DNA of 64,000 nt, from NCBI RefSeq assembly GCF_900698855.1, contig NZ_LR217698.1, positions 558,001 through 622,000 of the forward strand, in the 5' to 3' direction. The DNA comes from Erwinia_E haradaeae_F (lineage in GTDB: Bacteria > Pseudomonadota > Gammaproteobacteria > Enterobacterales > Enterobacteriaceae). Under the pieces are notes generated by a model. The model saw only the letters and a program-made list of their open reading frames with translations, was not told the origin of the DNA and did not search any database. Position 1 is the stretch's first letter. Every line of letters starts with the position of its first letter. Of this stretch, positions 28,595 to 38,597 are shown one piece after another. The position numbers were made by a program, and so were the translations under genes.

Positions 28595-31189
28595 CTAAGT
28601 TTGAAAAATTACTTTGAGATTTTTATTGTCATTCTTACATAGTTGATTAAAATTTAAAAAATTATAGTTTTTCAAACAAATATCATTTACTTGTTTCATA
28701 AATTCCTTATACTCAATACAGCTGGGCAATCTTCCTAACAAAGATGCTATAGAAGATAATTCGGCGGATGCTAAAAATACTTTAGCATTAGTGCCGAGAC
28801 GATTAGGAAAGTTTCGGGTGGAAGTTGAAAGAACAGTCGAACCATTCGATACACGTGCCTGATTGCCCATGCATAAAGAACATCCTGGCATCTCCATTCG
28901 GGCACCGCTATTGATAAAAATACTATAGTAACCTTCTTGTTTTAGTTGCTCTATATCCATTTTAGTCGGTGGTGCTATCCATAGACGTGTTGGTAAAGCA
29001 TTCTTTTGCCATTTTTTTAATAACTCTGCTGCTACGCGAAAATGACTAATATTTGTCATGCAGGAACCAATGAACACCTCATCAATTCTTGTGTTTTCTA
29101 CTTCAGATAAAAAGCAAACATTATCCGGATCGTTAGGTGCACATAATATAGGTTCTACAATCTCATCTAAATTAATATTAATTATTTCAGCATATTGAGC
29201 GTTATTATCTGCTTTTAATAGATGAGGATGTAATAACCATTTTTCCATTTGATCAATACGTCGCTTAATAGTCTGAGAATCTCTATAACCTTCTGAAATC
29301 ATCCATTTTAATAATGTTACATTAGATTGAAGATACTCAATAACTGAATCTTGGCTTAAATCAATAACACATCCAGCTGCAGACCGTTCAGCAGAGGCAT
29401 CTGAAAACTCAAAAGCCTGTTCTACCTTTAAGTTGGATAAACCTTGGATTTCTAGAATTCGACCGGAAAAAATATTCTTTTTATTTTGTTTTTCAATAGT
29501 TAAAAGACCTAATTTAATGGCATATAATGGAATTGCATGTACTATATCACGCAAAGTAATACCCGATTGAATCGTACCTGTAAAATTTACTAAAACGGAT
29601 TCTGGCATATTAAGAGGCATTATTCCTGTAGCGGAGGCAAACGCCACTAAACCAGATCCAGCTGGAAATGAAATCCCGATAGGAAACCGAGTGTGAGAAT
29701 CTCCTCCAGTCCCAACCGTATCTGGTAGAAGCATCCGATTTAGCCAGCTATGGATAATTCCATCCCCTGGACGCAAAGAAATTCCACCACGATCTATGAT
29801 AAAATCAGGCAAGTTATTATGTGTTATTAGATCTATAGGCTTCGGATAAGCTGCAGTATGACAAAAAGACTGTAATACTAAATCTGCAGAAAATTTAAGG
29901 CATGCTAAATCTTTTAATTCATCCCGAGTCATAGGTCCAGTAGTATCTTGGGATCCGACCGAGCTAATCACAGGCTCACAATAAGTGCCTGGTAGAATTC
30001 CTTTAAGTCCACAAGCGCGGCCAACTATTTTTTGTGCTAAAGAAAAACCATTTGTTCTGACTACTGAGTTATGTTCTGGTTGTACCATTCTACTAATTGA
30101 TAAGCATGAAGATTGTTGAGCCTTTATTGTCAAAGAACGACCAATAATTAATGGAATACGCCCACCTGCACGCACTTCATTTAATAAATCTTGATTTTTT
30201 AGCTTAAAGCGCGAAAGAAGTAGATTTGTTTCATGATTACGAATTTCACCACGGTATGGATAAATATCAATAACATTACCCATGTGTATTCTTGAAACAT
30301 CAGCTTCAATAGGTAATGCGCCTGCATCTTCCATGGTATTGAAAAAAATAGGAGCAATTTTTCCACCTAAGCATACACCACCTCTCTTCTTATTCGGAAT
30401 GTATGGAATTGTTTCTCCCAATAACCATAATAGTGAATTCGCAGCTGATTTTCGTGACGAACCAGTACCAATAATATCACCAACATAAGCTACAGGAAAA
30501 CCTTTCTTTTTTAACGTTTTAATCTGTTGTATTGGACCTATATGCCCTTCCTCATCTGGCATAACACCTTGACGAGGATATTTAAGCATTGTTAAGGCAT
30601 GAAGAGGAATGTCAGGACGGGACCATGCATCCGGGGCTGGAGATAAATCATCAGTATTGCTCTCGCCAGTTACTTTAAAGACTGTAACAGTAATTTTTTC
30701 TTGGACTTGCGGTTGACTGAAAAACCACTCGCAATTAGCCCAGGACTGTATAATATTTTTGGCATGTAGATGATCTTTTTTTGCTTTTTCTTCAACATCA
30801 TAAAATCGCTCAAACATTAATAATGTGTGAGAAAGGGCTTTAGATGCAAGAGAAGCTAATTTATTATCATCAAGTGCATAGATCAGGGCATTAACATTAT
30901 AACCGCCCTGCATAGTACCCAATAATTGAACCGCTTTTTCAGAATTAATTAACGGTGACTTAACTTCACCTTTAACAATAGAAAAGAGGAAAGAAGCTTT
31001 AATATATGCTGCTTCATCAACACCTGGAGGTACTTGATAAGTGAATAAATCTAAGAGAAATTCCTCTTCTCCCTTAGGGGGCGATTTTAGTAATTCTACT
31101 AACTGAACTATTTGTCTGGAATCTAAGGCCTGAGGAACCACTCCGTTAACAGCGCGCTCTGCAACATGCTTGCGGTATTCTTTTAGCAC
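28595..31189 (-). CDS. acnB: Aconitate hydratase B (AcnB)
   Basis: Citrate-isocitrate isomerisation in the TCA cycle, with a [4Fe-4S] cluster; E. coli AcnB also binds 2-methylcitrate-pathway substrates and mRNA. The 864 residues compare with 865. The N-terminal HEAT-like domain (1-160), swivel domain and cluster domains are all collinear. Cluster cysteines are C710 (GSCMTN), C770 and C773 (GCSLC). The start codon is GTG, chosen because MLKEYRKHVAERA matches the E. coli N-terminus and GAGGAG lies just upstream. It is intact, which is notable since many reduced symbionts lack a full TCA cycle. Whether the other enzymes survive cannot be seen here. Confidence 0.98.
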   Translation of the reverse strand: MLKEYRKHVAERAVNGVVPQALDSRQIVQLVELLKSPPKGEEEFLLDLFTYQVPPGVDEAAYIKASFLFSIVKGEVKSPLINSEKAVQLLGTMQGGYNVNALIYALDDNKLASLASKALSHTLLMFERFYDVEEKAKKDHLHAKNIIQSWANCEWFFSQPQVQEKITVTVFKVTGESNTDDLSPAPDAWSRPDIPLHALTMLKYPRQGVMPDEEGHIGPIQQIKTLKKKGFPVAYVGDIIGTGSSRKSAANSLLWLLGETIPYIPNKKRGGVCLGGKIAPIFFNTMEDAGALPIEADVSRIHMGNVIDIYPYRGEIRNHETNLLLSRFKLKNQDLLNEVRAGGRIPLIIGRSLTIKAQQSSCLSISRMVQPEHNSVVRTNGFSLAQKIVGRACGLKGILPGTYCEPVISSVGSQDTTGPMTRDELKDLACLKFSADLVLQSFCHTAAYPKPIDLITHNNLPDFIIDRGGISLRPGDGIIHSWLNRMLLPDTVGTGGDSHTRFPIGISFPAGSGLVAFASATGIMPLNMPESVLVNFTGTIQSGITLRDIVHAIPLYAIKLGLLTIEKQNKKNIFSGRILEIQGLSNLKVEQAFEFSDASAERSAAGCVIDLSQDSVIEYLQSNVTLLKWMISEGYRDSQTIKRRIDQMEKWLLHPHLLKADNNAQYAEIININLDEIVEPILCAPNDPDNVCFLSEVENTRIDEVFIGSCMTNISHFRVAAELLKKWQKNALPTRLWIAPPTKMDIEQLKQEGYYSIFINSGARMEMPGCSLCMGNQARVSNGSTVLSTSTRNFPNRLGTNAKVFLASAELSSIASLLGRLPSCIEYKEFMKQVNDICLKNYNFLNFNQLCKNDNKNLKVIFQT

Positions 31190-32111
31190 AAAATTCTCCT
31201 CACTTTTAATATCCTATAGAAGATAAGCCAATAAAAGAGACTACATTAAAATAAAAAACCTCTTCTAGATAATTTACTATCTTACTAATTATATAAAAAA
31301 GTGGAACTGTAAGATAAATTAGTCTCATTACTTTTTAGAAAATATAATGTAATACACAATATACTAAAAAATAAACAGTTTTCTTAATTTGATGATTAAT
31401 TATATTGGGCAAAATAAAAATTATATATTGATATTTTCTATTTTATGATATTTTATATGATGCGATATAAAATAATTTATAAACTCTAAATTTAATTTAC
31501 TAGGTATATGAATATTTATTAGATATTTAGGAATAACAAAGATCTAAACAAACTAACATGTTATGGTTCATCTATGAAATACACTAACAGAATTAAAATA
31601 AATATATTCTCTCATAACCTGAGAGATACTCTAAATTATATCCGATCACCTAATATCAAGGATTGTTTTTTTTGATCAAACGTGTTTGATAGATGTTCAT
31701 ATAATAATTAGCTATAAACAGTAAGATTGTCATTACTGTTAAAGTGATAAGATATCTTATCATATTCATATAAAAATTGATAACGAAACATGCTAGAGAA
31801 TAACGCATTAATAATACTTATTATAAATTTAGTTAAGTTATTCTATCAATAAAAAACATTTATTTGAAGTGAGAAAAATAATTTAACTTTCATCTAGAAA
31901 ACTTTTCTTAGTGCTCTAAAATAGGCTAAATAAAATTTTACTTTAATTAAACTCTTTGCTGTTGATAAACGAGAAGAATAATTTTACGAAAATTTTTATA
32001 CATCATTACTGAATCATTTAATTTTCTATATCAATATGAAGATATTGTTTATAAATTAGAAACAGCGTTCTTGATCCTATTAATCAATTTGTGTCAATTT
32101 CCTCGAACAAT

Positions 32112-32141
32112 ATATGCACGCGTATTAAGCACGCGTCATAT
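32112..32141. repeat. CpG-rich hairpin with duplicated ACGCGT
   Basis: ATATG, bulged C, ACGCGT, a seven-base loop, ACGCGT, CATAT: an 11-bp stem with a single bulge and five G-C pairs, in DNA that is otherwise almost all A and T. It can also be read as a GCACGCGT direct repeat spaced by ATTAA. No gene or T-run adjoins it. Confidence 0.7.
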
Positions 32142-32350
32142 GATGTATTTGATGCTTTTATCAAAATAAATATTACTAGAAAATAAATATCATATAATTC
32201 AAAATTTCTCATATTAATTATCTTAATAATCTATAGCTAAATCATTCATATAGATTTTAACTGTTCTCTTTACTTAAGAAGTATCCCAAAAAAATCCAAA
32301 TTATTTAAGCGCTACTACCTATTTAATTTTTTTATTCAATCAGAGGCAAA

Positions 32351-32406
32351 ATTTTTTTATGATCATCTTTTTTTTCAAAAATAAATACCGATGATCACAA
32401 AAAAAT
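32351..32406. repeat. Long imperfect inverted repeat
   Basis: Outer arms A-T7 (32351-32358) and A7-T (32399-32406), then one A/C mismatch, then TGATCATC (32360-32367) and GATGATCA (32390-32397): 16 pairs around a 22-base loop. T-runs precede rather than follow the stem on both strands, so it is not an ordinary terminator. Confidence 0.6.
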
Positions 32407-33205
32407 CACACCAGATTACTTGACACATAAAATACCTTTAATAAAACATGAATTTTAGATATTTTAATTTATAATACAGTCAATCTTCTTTTTTATTCTA
32501 GATCTAATATTAAAACTGCGCTTCAATTTAATCATTAATACACTATGAGTATTATTGACTCTAGCATCATCAAGTATTATTTCATTTCCGAGAAACCACT
32601 TCAGATAAAAAGAACGTTTCTAGTTCCACTTAAAATAATTATATCTTTATTTAGATTTGTAACACTTAAATAAATTTTTTTAATTTGATCAAACTGGATT
32701 TATAACTTACATATCGTGATTAATTAGTTTATAGTTTATGTCTTTAGAAATTAACTCTATTGTTTTAACAAACGAGATATCTTATCCTATGTATTATACG
32801 ATAAGATATATATACAAAATACTAAATTAATAAATCATAAAAGATATTTTCTTAACAAGAGAATCAATATCTGATAATTCCTGAATAATCATTATAATCA
32901 TTTACAATTAAAATTAAATTAATCTATAGGGTATTCTACTTAGACCCGTTTTAAATATAAATAGGAAAAACTATGTCACTGAGAATAGAGTATATTCTAA
33001 ACAAATTAAATATCAATCTACCGTTTCACATATATTATTTTATACATTAAATCCGATAAAAAATACATTAATTATTCTAAAACTATTTATTCAAAAACTT
33101 TAGTATTCAGACTACAATTAAGCATTTTCTATATTTCATAAATCCTCTCTTAACAATTATTTCATGATTCTTTAATTTTTAAAAAAATAGTATCAATTTA
33201 ATACC

Positions 33206-33250
33206 ATAAAAATAGGAACTTCATAATAAAGTATTTAACTTGTTCCTATT
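33206..33250 (-). terminator. Probable intrinsic terminator of gmhA
   Basis: On the minus strand AATAGGAAC (33250-33242), a 22-base loop, GTTCCTATT (33219-33211), then TTT. The 9-bp perfect stem with three G-C pairs lies about 40 nt past the gmhA stop and ends in five T residues. The long loop is the weak point. Confidence 0.5.
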
Positions 33251-33291
33251 AGATTTGATTTTTTCATATATACACCGCTATATAACAGTAA

Positions 33292-33876
33292 TCACTTTAA
33301 TCTTTTCATTTCTTGCTCAATTAATAATATTAAGATATGAATAATTTTAATGTGAACCTCCTGAATTCGATCAGCGTAGCCAAAATGTGGAACACAAATT
33401 ACCACATCCGCAATACTGTTCACTGTAGCATAATCTGTTCCTGTAAGAAAAATAGATTTCATGTTTTTAGAGTATGCTGCTTTTATTGCTTCAATTACAT
33501 TGACTGAGGATCCGGAAGTAGACAATCCAAGTAAAATGTCGCCTGGTTTACCTACAGCTTCAATATAACGTGAAAAAACATAATCATATCCAAAATCATT
33601 ACTCACGCAGGAAAAATGACCGATGTCAGAAATAGCAATTGCAGGATATCCTCGACGATTTTCTCGATAACGACCAGTGAGTTCTTCTGCAAAATGTATT
33701 GCGTCACAATGTGACCCACCATTACCACAAGAGAAAACTTTTCCTCCTGATTTAAAGACATTCGCTAATAACACCCCTGCACTCTGTATTAACTCAATAT
33801 TTTCTTTTTTTTGAAGAAAGAGAGTTAACGTATCTGCTGCTTGATTCAGTTCAGAAAGAATAAGATCCTGATACAT
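33292..33876 (-). CDS. gmhA: Phosphoheptose isomerase (GmhA)
   Basis: Converts sedoheptulose 7-phosphate to D-glycero-D-manno-heptose 7-phosphate, the first step toward LPS inner-core heptose. The 194 residues compare with 192 in E. coli. The SIS domain shows SCGNGGSHCDAIHFAEELTGR (about 49-69), the substrate loop LSTSGSSVNV (about 118-127) and the C-terminal HIKIIHILI helix with conserved metal-site histidine. AAGGA precedes the ATG. It implies LPS with a heptose core, or at least its precursor pathway, is kept. No operon partner adjoins it. Confidence 0.97.
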   Translation of the reverse strand: MYQDLILSELNQAADTLTLFLQKKENIELIQSAGVLLANVFKSGGKVFSCGNGGSHCDAIHFAEELTGRYRENRRGYPAIAISDIGHFSCVSNDFGYDYVFSRYIEAVGKPGDILLGLSTSGSSVNVIEAIKAAYSKNMKSIFLTGTDYATVNSIADVVICVPHFGYADRIQEVHIKIIHILILLIEQEMKRLK

Positions 33877-34230
33877 AGAAAATCCTTGTAAGCGACTAGT
33901 TTATCATGGTTAGGCTAGTAAGGATAAAAAAATAATAAAAATACCAATAATGATAACAACCGAGATTTGTTGATCTTCTTGTAAGAAGAAGTTTAATAAC
34001 TATTAAAATTTACATATGATAATTTACATATGATAAACGAATAATAGTTATCAATAAAATAATGAATTTACATTTAAATATATGTTAAAATATAAACATT
34101 TTATGTGAGTGTATTATAATGTAGAGCTCAATCTTCTAAATATATGTTTAAAGAAACATTGTATTATATACTATAATCTTATTAGATTATCAGATCAAAA
34201 CTTAATTGTAGGAAACATCACAGGTTAGCG
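33877..34230. other. Divergent spacer between gmhA and accD
   Basis: No gene. Carries promoters for both genes. It contains a TCTTCTT-GT-AAGAAGA hairpin (33974-33989) and a 14-bp tandem duplication (34007-34034). TATAAT-like sequences near 34170 could be the accD -10. Confidence 0.6.
34007..34034. repeat. 14-bp tandem duplication upstream of accD
   Basis: Two perfect head-to-tail copies of AATTTACATATGAT, 200 bp before the accD start. Most simply a slippage duplication. Confidence 0.9.
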
Positions 34231-35127
34231 ATGAGTTGGATTGAACGTATTCTTAATAAAAGGAGAATTACTCCATTACGTAAAGCATGTATTCCTGAAG
34301 GGCTATGGACAAAATGTAGCAGCTGCGGACAGATCCTATATCGTGCTGAACTAAAACGTAATCTAGAAGTGTGTCCAAAATGCGATCATCATATGCGCAT
34401 GCATGGTCGTGATCGTCTTCGTAGTTTTTTAGATTCTGGCTCTTTTCTTGAGCTTGCTAGTGAAATGGAACCTAGAGACATACTTAAGTTTCGAGACTCT
34501 AAAAAATATAAAGATCGATTGATTTCTGCCCAAAAAGAGACTAACGAAAAAGATGCATTAATAGTGATGAAAGGTACTTTGTGTGGTATCCCGGTTGTTT
34601 CAGCAGCGTTCGAGTTTTTCTTTATGGGGGGGTCCATGGGATCCGTAGTTGGAGGACGCTTTGTTCGCGCAGTAGAGCAAGCAATTCAAGATCACTGTCC
34701 TATGATTTGTTTTTCATCTTCAGGGGGAGCTCGAATGCAAGAATCCCTAATATCACTTATGCAAATGGCAAAAACAAGTGCTGCGCTAGAAAAAATGCAA
34801 GAAAAAGGATTGCCATATATTTCAGTTCTAACTGATCCTACAATGGGAGGAGTTTCTGCTAGTGTTGCAATGTTAGGTGATCTCAACATTGCAGAACCAA
34901 ATGCACTAATTGGTTTTGCTGGGCCACGCGTAATCGAACAGACAGTTCGTGAAAAACTACCAGCAGGATTTCAGCGCAGTGAATTCCTCATTGAAAAAGG
35001 AGCGATTGATATGATCTTGCGACGCCCAGTTATACGATTCAAGATTGCTAGTATGTTATCCAAAATAATGAATCTTCCTATTCCGAAAGAAGTGCTTAAC
35101 ACCTCTTTACTCAAAACTAGAGACTAA
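34231..35127 (+). CDS. accD: Acetyl-CoA carboxylase carboxyltransferase beta subunit (AccD)
   Basis: With AccA it transfers CO2 from carboxybiotin-AccB to acetyl-CoA, making malonyl-CoA. The 298 residues compare with 304 in E. coli. The N-terminal zinc ribbon has C29, C32, C48 and C51 (KCSSCG, VCPKCD). The crotonase-like core shows GSMGSVVGGRFVRA, SSGGARMQE and PTMGGVSAS. It completes three of the four carboxylase subunits in this window; accA is not here. folC follows after 70 bp, as in E. coli. The C-terminal tail is slightly shorter. Confidence 0.98.
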   Translation: MSWIERILNKRRITPLRKACIPEGLWTKCSSCGQILYRAELKRNLEVCPKCDHHMRMHGRDRLRSFLDSGSFLELASEMEPRDILKFRDSKKYKDRLISAQKETNEKDALIVMKGTLCGIPVVSAAFEFFFMGGSMGSVVGGRFVRAVEQAIQDHCPMICFSSSGGARMQESLISLMQMAKTSAALEKMQEKGLPYISVLTDPTMGGVSASVAMLGDLNIAEPNALIGFAGPRVIEQTVREKLPAGFQRSEFLIEKGAIDMILRRPVIRFKIASMLSKIMNLPIPKEVLNTSLLKTRD

Positions 35128-35197
35128 AAAATAGATTATTGTGAAAAAGAAATGTCTTATCTTATATAAATATTTACTCACTTGACATACCTAAAAC

Positions 35198-36454
35198 ATG
35201 AATAGCTTACCTAAAAAAACATCATCCATAGGAACCTGGTTACATTATTTAAAATATCTCCATAGCCAGCCTATTGCTCTGGGGTTAAAGCGTGTCAAGC
35301 ACGTAGGTGCCGTACTAGATCTATTAACTCCCTCTTCTCTTGTATTTACTGTTTCTGGAACTAATGGCAAAGGTACGACTTGTCGGGCTCTAGAAATTAT
35401 GTTGTTAGCTGAAGGCTATACAGTTGGAGTGTATAATTCTCCACATCTTACACACTATACTGAGCGTGTACGTATTCAAGGAAAAGAGTTAACAGATATC
35501 GCACATACATCAGCGTTTTCAGAAGTTGAAACAGGACGCTCTAATACCCCGCTTACTTATTTTGAGTTTAGTACATTATCAGCATTATGGTTATTTAAAC
35601 AAGAATCTCTAGACGTCTTGATCCTTGAAGTTGGCTTGGGCGGGCGTCTAGACGCTACTAATATTATTAATGCAGATGTAGCAGTAGTAACTAATATCGC
35701 GCTTGATCATACGATATGGCTTGGAACAGACTGTGAAAAAATTGGTCGCGAGAAAGCTGGAATCTTTCGCAAAGGAAAACCAGCAATAATTGGAGATCCA
35801 CATTCGCCACAGTCGATTAAAGATGTGGCAACAGAAATAGGTGCACTTCTACAGCAATGCAACTCTAGCTGGTCCTATAAAGTAGCTACTGATAGCTGGT
35901 CGTTCTATGATGCTCATGGAAGCCTAGAGCATCTATCTTTACCGAAAATACCAATAAATAATGCCGCTACCGCTCTTGCTGCGTTGAGAAGCTCTCCCTT
36001 ATATATTGATGAAACCAACATTCGCCTTTCTCTTCATCAAGCGTCTTTACCTGGTCGGTTCCAAATAATATCTGAAGAACCTCGAGTAATTCTTGACGTA
36101 GCGCATAATCCCCACGCAGCGCAATATCTTTCCAAAAGACTTATAGAAATTAAAAATCAAGCACAAATACATGCTGTAGTCGGTATGCGTAATGACAAAG
36201 ATATTTCCGGCACATTTTCCTGTCTTACCCAAGACATAGATTATTGGTATTGCGCCTCATTAGAGGGGGCATATGGTAGTACTGCTAAAAAACTTATATC
36301 ATATCTTAATCAAGCAAAAGCCTTTCCATCAGTAGAGTTAGCATGGATAGATGCGCTGAAAAATACAAGAAAAAAAGATATAATTTTAGTTTTTGGATCT
36401 TTTCATACCGTTAGTAAAGTGATAAAAAAAATTAATCAATGTAAAATACAATAA
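35198..36454 (+). CDS. folC: Folylpolyglutamate/dihydrofolate synthase (FolC)
   Basis: Adds glutamate to dihydropteroate to make dihydrofolate and extends polyglutamate tails on folates. The 418 residues compare with 422 in E. coli. The P-loop SGTNGKGTT is at 53-61. The Mur-ligase-like central domain includes EVGLGGRLDATN and ALDHTIWLG, and the C-terminal domain shows DVAHNPHAA and VFGSFHTV. The ATG has no obvious ribosome site; translation may depend on accD 70 bp upstream. dedD, cvpA and purF, which follow in E. coli, are missing. Confidence 0.97.
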   Translation: MNSLPKKTSSIGTWLHYLKYLHSQPIALGLKRVKHVGAVLDLLTPSSLVFTVSGTNGKGTTCRALEIMLLAEGYTVGVYNSPHLTHYTERVRIQGKELTDIAHTSAFSEVETGRSNTPLTYFEFSTLSALWLFKQESLDVLILEVGLGGRLDATNIINADVAVVTNIALDHTIWLGTDCEKIGREKAGIFRKGKPAIIGDPHSPQSIKDVATEIGALLQQCNSSWSYKVATDSWSFYDAHGSLEHLSLPKIPINNAATALAALRSSPLYIDETNIRLSLHQASLPGRFQIISEEPRVILDVAHNPHAAQYLSKRLIEIKNQAQIHAVVGMRNDKDISGTFSCLTQDIDYWYCASLEGAYGSTAKKLISYLNQAKAFPSVELAWIDALKNTRKKDIILVFGSFHTVSKVIKKINQCKIQ

Positions 36455-37260
36455 TAGATAAAATATAATAATAGAACGAGTCTATACAAAAAGAATAAAA
36501 AATCTCTTATCATTCAATGATGTATCTTAAATAAGATTAATTATATTAAATTAAATTAAACGTGAAATTCCTAAAAATATGATTGATAAAATATCATGAA
36601 TATCTTTTAGATCAAGAAATCTAATTTTAAAAGACAAAAAGAATGCTATTCTAAGAATATTAACTAATACAAAGTCTATTTCTTTCAATTTAGAACAAAA
36701 GAACAATTCATAAAATCTAGAATCTTTAATCAAGTAATTGGATGATTTTGATAAAAAATTTTTACTAAAAAAGATTATTTTTTATATAAAATTATCTGTT
36801 TTATTAACAATAAGGTCATTGAATAACAAGTCACTTTCTATTAACCAAATAAAAAATATTATTCATTGAGATGCTCAGCTAGATCTAGAAAAAACCACGA
36901 AAAAGAATCTTGATCTTGACATACTAAAGAATAATATACAAAAAATCTCTTATACAGACATTGCATAAGAATCTATATTTTTATATCCAAAGCTACTATG
37001 AAAGTAATATTATATGATTGATCGTAATATGTGCAGAAAATATCTTAGGCTGAACTAGAGAAATCATCTGTCTAAGAAAAATAATAAATTATACTAATCG
37101 ATATACAAAATCGTATCTTATATAAATAAAAAGATAATTGATATTATTTCATATTTTATGCTTCAATATCTCAATAAAACATTCTTTTTTAAAAAATCAC
37201 TTGCATTGTTTTTTAGGTCTATGAGTATTAATACTCTTTAGTGTTAAAAGGATTAGTACA
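36455..37260. other. Spacer between folC and adk
   Basis: No gene recognised. A 14-bp palindrome GAGTATTAATACTC (37223-37236) lies 24 bp before the adk start, near its AAAGGA ribosome site. The 60-codon minus-strand frame at 36551-36733 looks like chance. Confidence 0.55.
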
Positions 37261-37905
37261 ATGCGTATTATTTTTCTTGGAGCTCCAGGTACTGGAAAGG
37301 GAACTCACTCCCAATTAATTATAAAAAAATATAACATCCCTCAGATCTCAACAGGGGAAATGTTTCGTAGAGCTATAAAATTAGATTCTAAACTCGGTCG
37401 ACAAGTGAAACAATTGTTAAGCATTGGTCAATTGGTTCCTGACGAACTAGTAATTCAATTAGTTAACAATCGTCTGATTGAAGATGATTGTTCAGAAGGA
37501 TTCCTATTAGATGGATTCCCACGAACTATAGCTCAAGCTATATCTATAAAAGATATGGGCATTAAAATTGATAAAATATTAGAATTTGTTGTTCCAGATC
37601 AATTAATTATTAATAGAATCACTGGGCGTCGAATACATGAAGCTTCTGGTAGAATATATCATTCTATTTTTAATCCTCCTAAAATAACTGGACAAGACGA
37701 TATTACTGGAGAGCCACTAATTATACGAGAAGATGATAGAATAGAAACTATACATCATCGTTTAATAGAGTATCACCATCTTACTTCTCCTCTTATTCAT
37801 TACTATCAACAAGAGGCATGTTTAGGTAACACAACGTATCATAAGATCAATGGTGCACGGACAATTTCTGAAATCAATAATGAATTAATAAAACTTTTCA
37901 AATAA
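37261..37905 (+). CDS. adk: Adenylate kinase (Adk)
   Basis: Reversible phosphoryl transfer between ATP and AMP giving two ADP; essential for nucleotide balance. The 214 residues equal the E. coli length. P-loop GAPGTGKGT is at 7-15, the AMP-binding ISTGEMFR near 30-37, FLLDGFPRT near 81-89, and the LID domain (about 122-159) is of the non-zinc type with no Cys4 motif. Neighbours of the E. coli locus (recR, htpG, hemH) are absent, so adk is isolated by spacers on both sides. AAAGGA lies about ten bases before the ATG. Confidence 0.98.
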   Translation: MRIIFLGAPGTGKGTHSQLIIKKYNIPQISTGEMFRRAIKLDSKLGRQVKQLLSIGQLVPDELVIQLVNNRLIEDDCSEGFLLDGFPRTIAQAISIKDMGIKIDKILEFVVPDQLIINRITGRRIHEASGRIYHSIFNPPKITGQDDITGEPLIIREDDRIETIHHRLIEYHHLTSPLIHYYQQEACLGNTTYHKINGARTISEINNELIKLFK

Positions 37906-38597
37906 TTTAACATCGTTCTATCAAATGTTCTCATAAAAAATCATCTAAAAATGATTATCTTATTCTTATTGCTTTAAAATTTAGATTTTCTCTTAAAATA
38001 AAGTTATTTTAATATACATAATCATTGTATGAATAAAGGTAAAATATAATAAATTATAAACTATATTTTTCAATATAAACTGAATTTTTCAGACTATTTA
38101 AACTCAATTTAATCTAAACACCAAACATATTAACATGAAACTATCTTAGTAATAGTAAAAAATAAAAGCATTGTAGTATCATTCATCATGTTCTTATAAA
38201 GATGTTAATATGTCAACATTACACATGTGTCAATATATTCTAAGAAATAATTTGTTCATTGCATCAAAATACCTCTTCTAAATCAGTTGCACAAAATTTT
38301 ATATTGACTAGAATATTTACTAGAACGTTGAGTAATTAATTTTATAATAAAGACCATGACATTTGTTTATAAACTAAGATGATCTAAATACAGTCAGAAT
38401 CTTTTCCTGTTCTTAAATTGAGATTTGTTCTAATTTATTTGATTGCTATATGTATTGAAAGTTCATGTGGAATTATTCTATAATATCTTTCGTCTTATTA
38501 ACTAATAAGACTTATCAACCTAAACTGATAAATTAATTTTTATAGTATAAAATGGACGTGTAATCACTAATAGTAATATCCATACCAACAATATTCC
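37906..38597. other. Spacer between adk and coaA
   Basis: No gene recognised. AATCAT-CTAAAA-ATGATT (37939-37956), followed by a T-rich stretch, is a weak candidate for the adk terminator. TTATCA/TGATAA near 38515-38534 lies just upstream of coaA. Confidence 0.5.

Larger units (their letters stand above)
31190..33291. other. 2.1-kb spacer between gmhA and acnB, rich in inverted repeats
   Basis: No gene recognised. It contains TCTCTC/GAGAGA (31608-31626), ATCAAAC-GT-GTTTGAT (about 31674-31689), a CpG-rich hairpin (32112-32141), an extended A/T hairpin (32351-32406), ATATCTTATC/GATAAGATAT (32777-32809) and the gmhA terminator (33206-33250). Confidence 0.6.

Noticed and set aside
31674..31689. 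PurR/LacI-like palindrome ATCAAACGTGTTTGAT upstream of acnB
   Set aside because: Does not match the PurR or Cra consensus well and is nearly 500 bp from the acnB start; kept only as an unexplained palindrome.
36551..36733. 60-codon minus-strand frame after folC
   Set aside because: No ribosome site or homology; probable chance frame.
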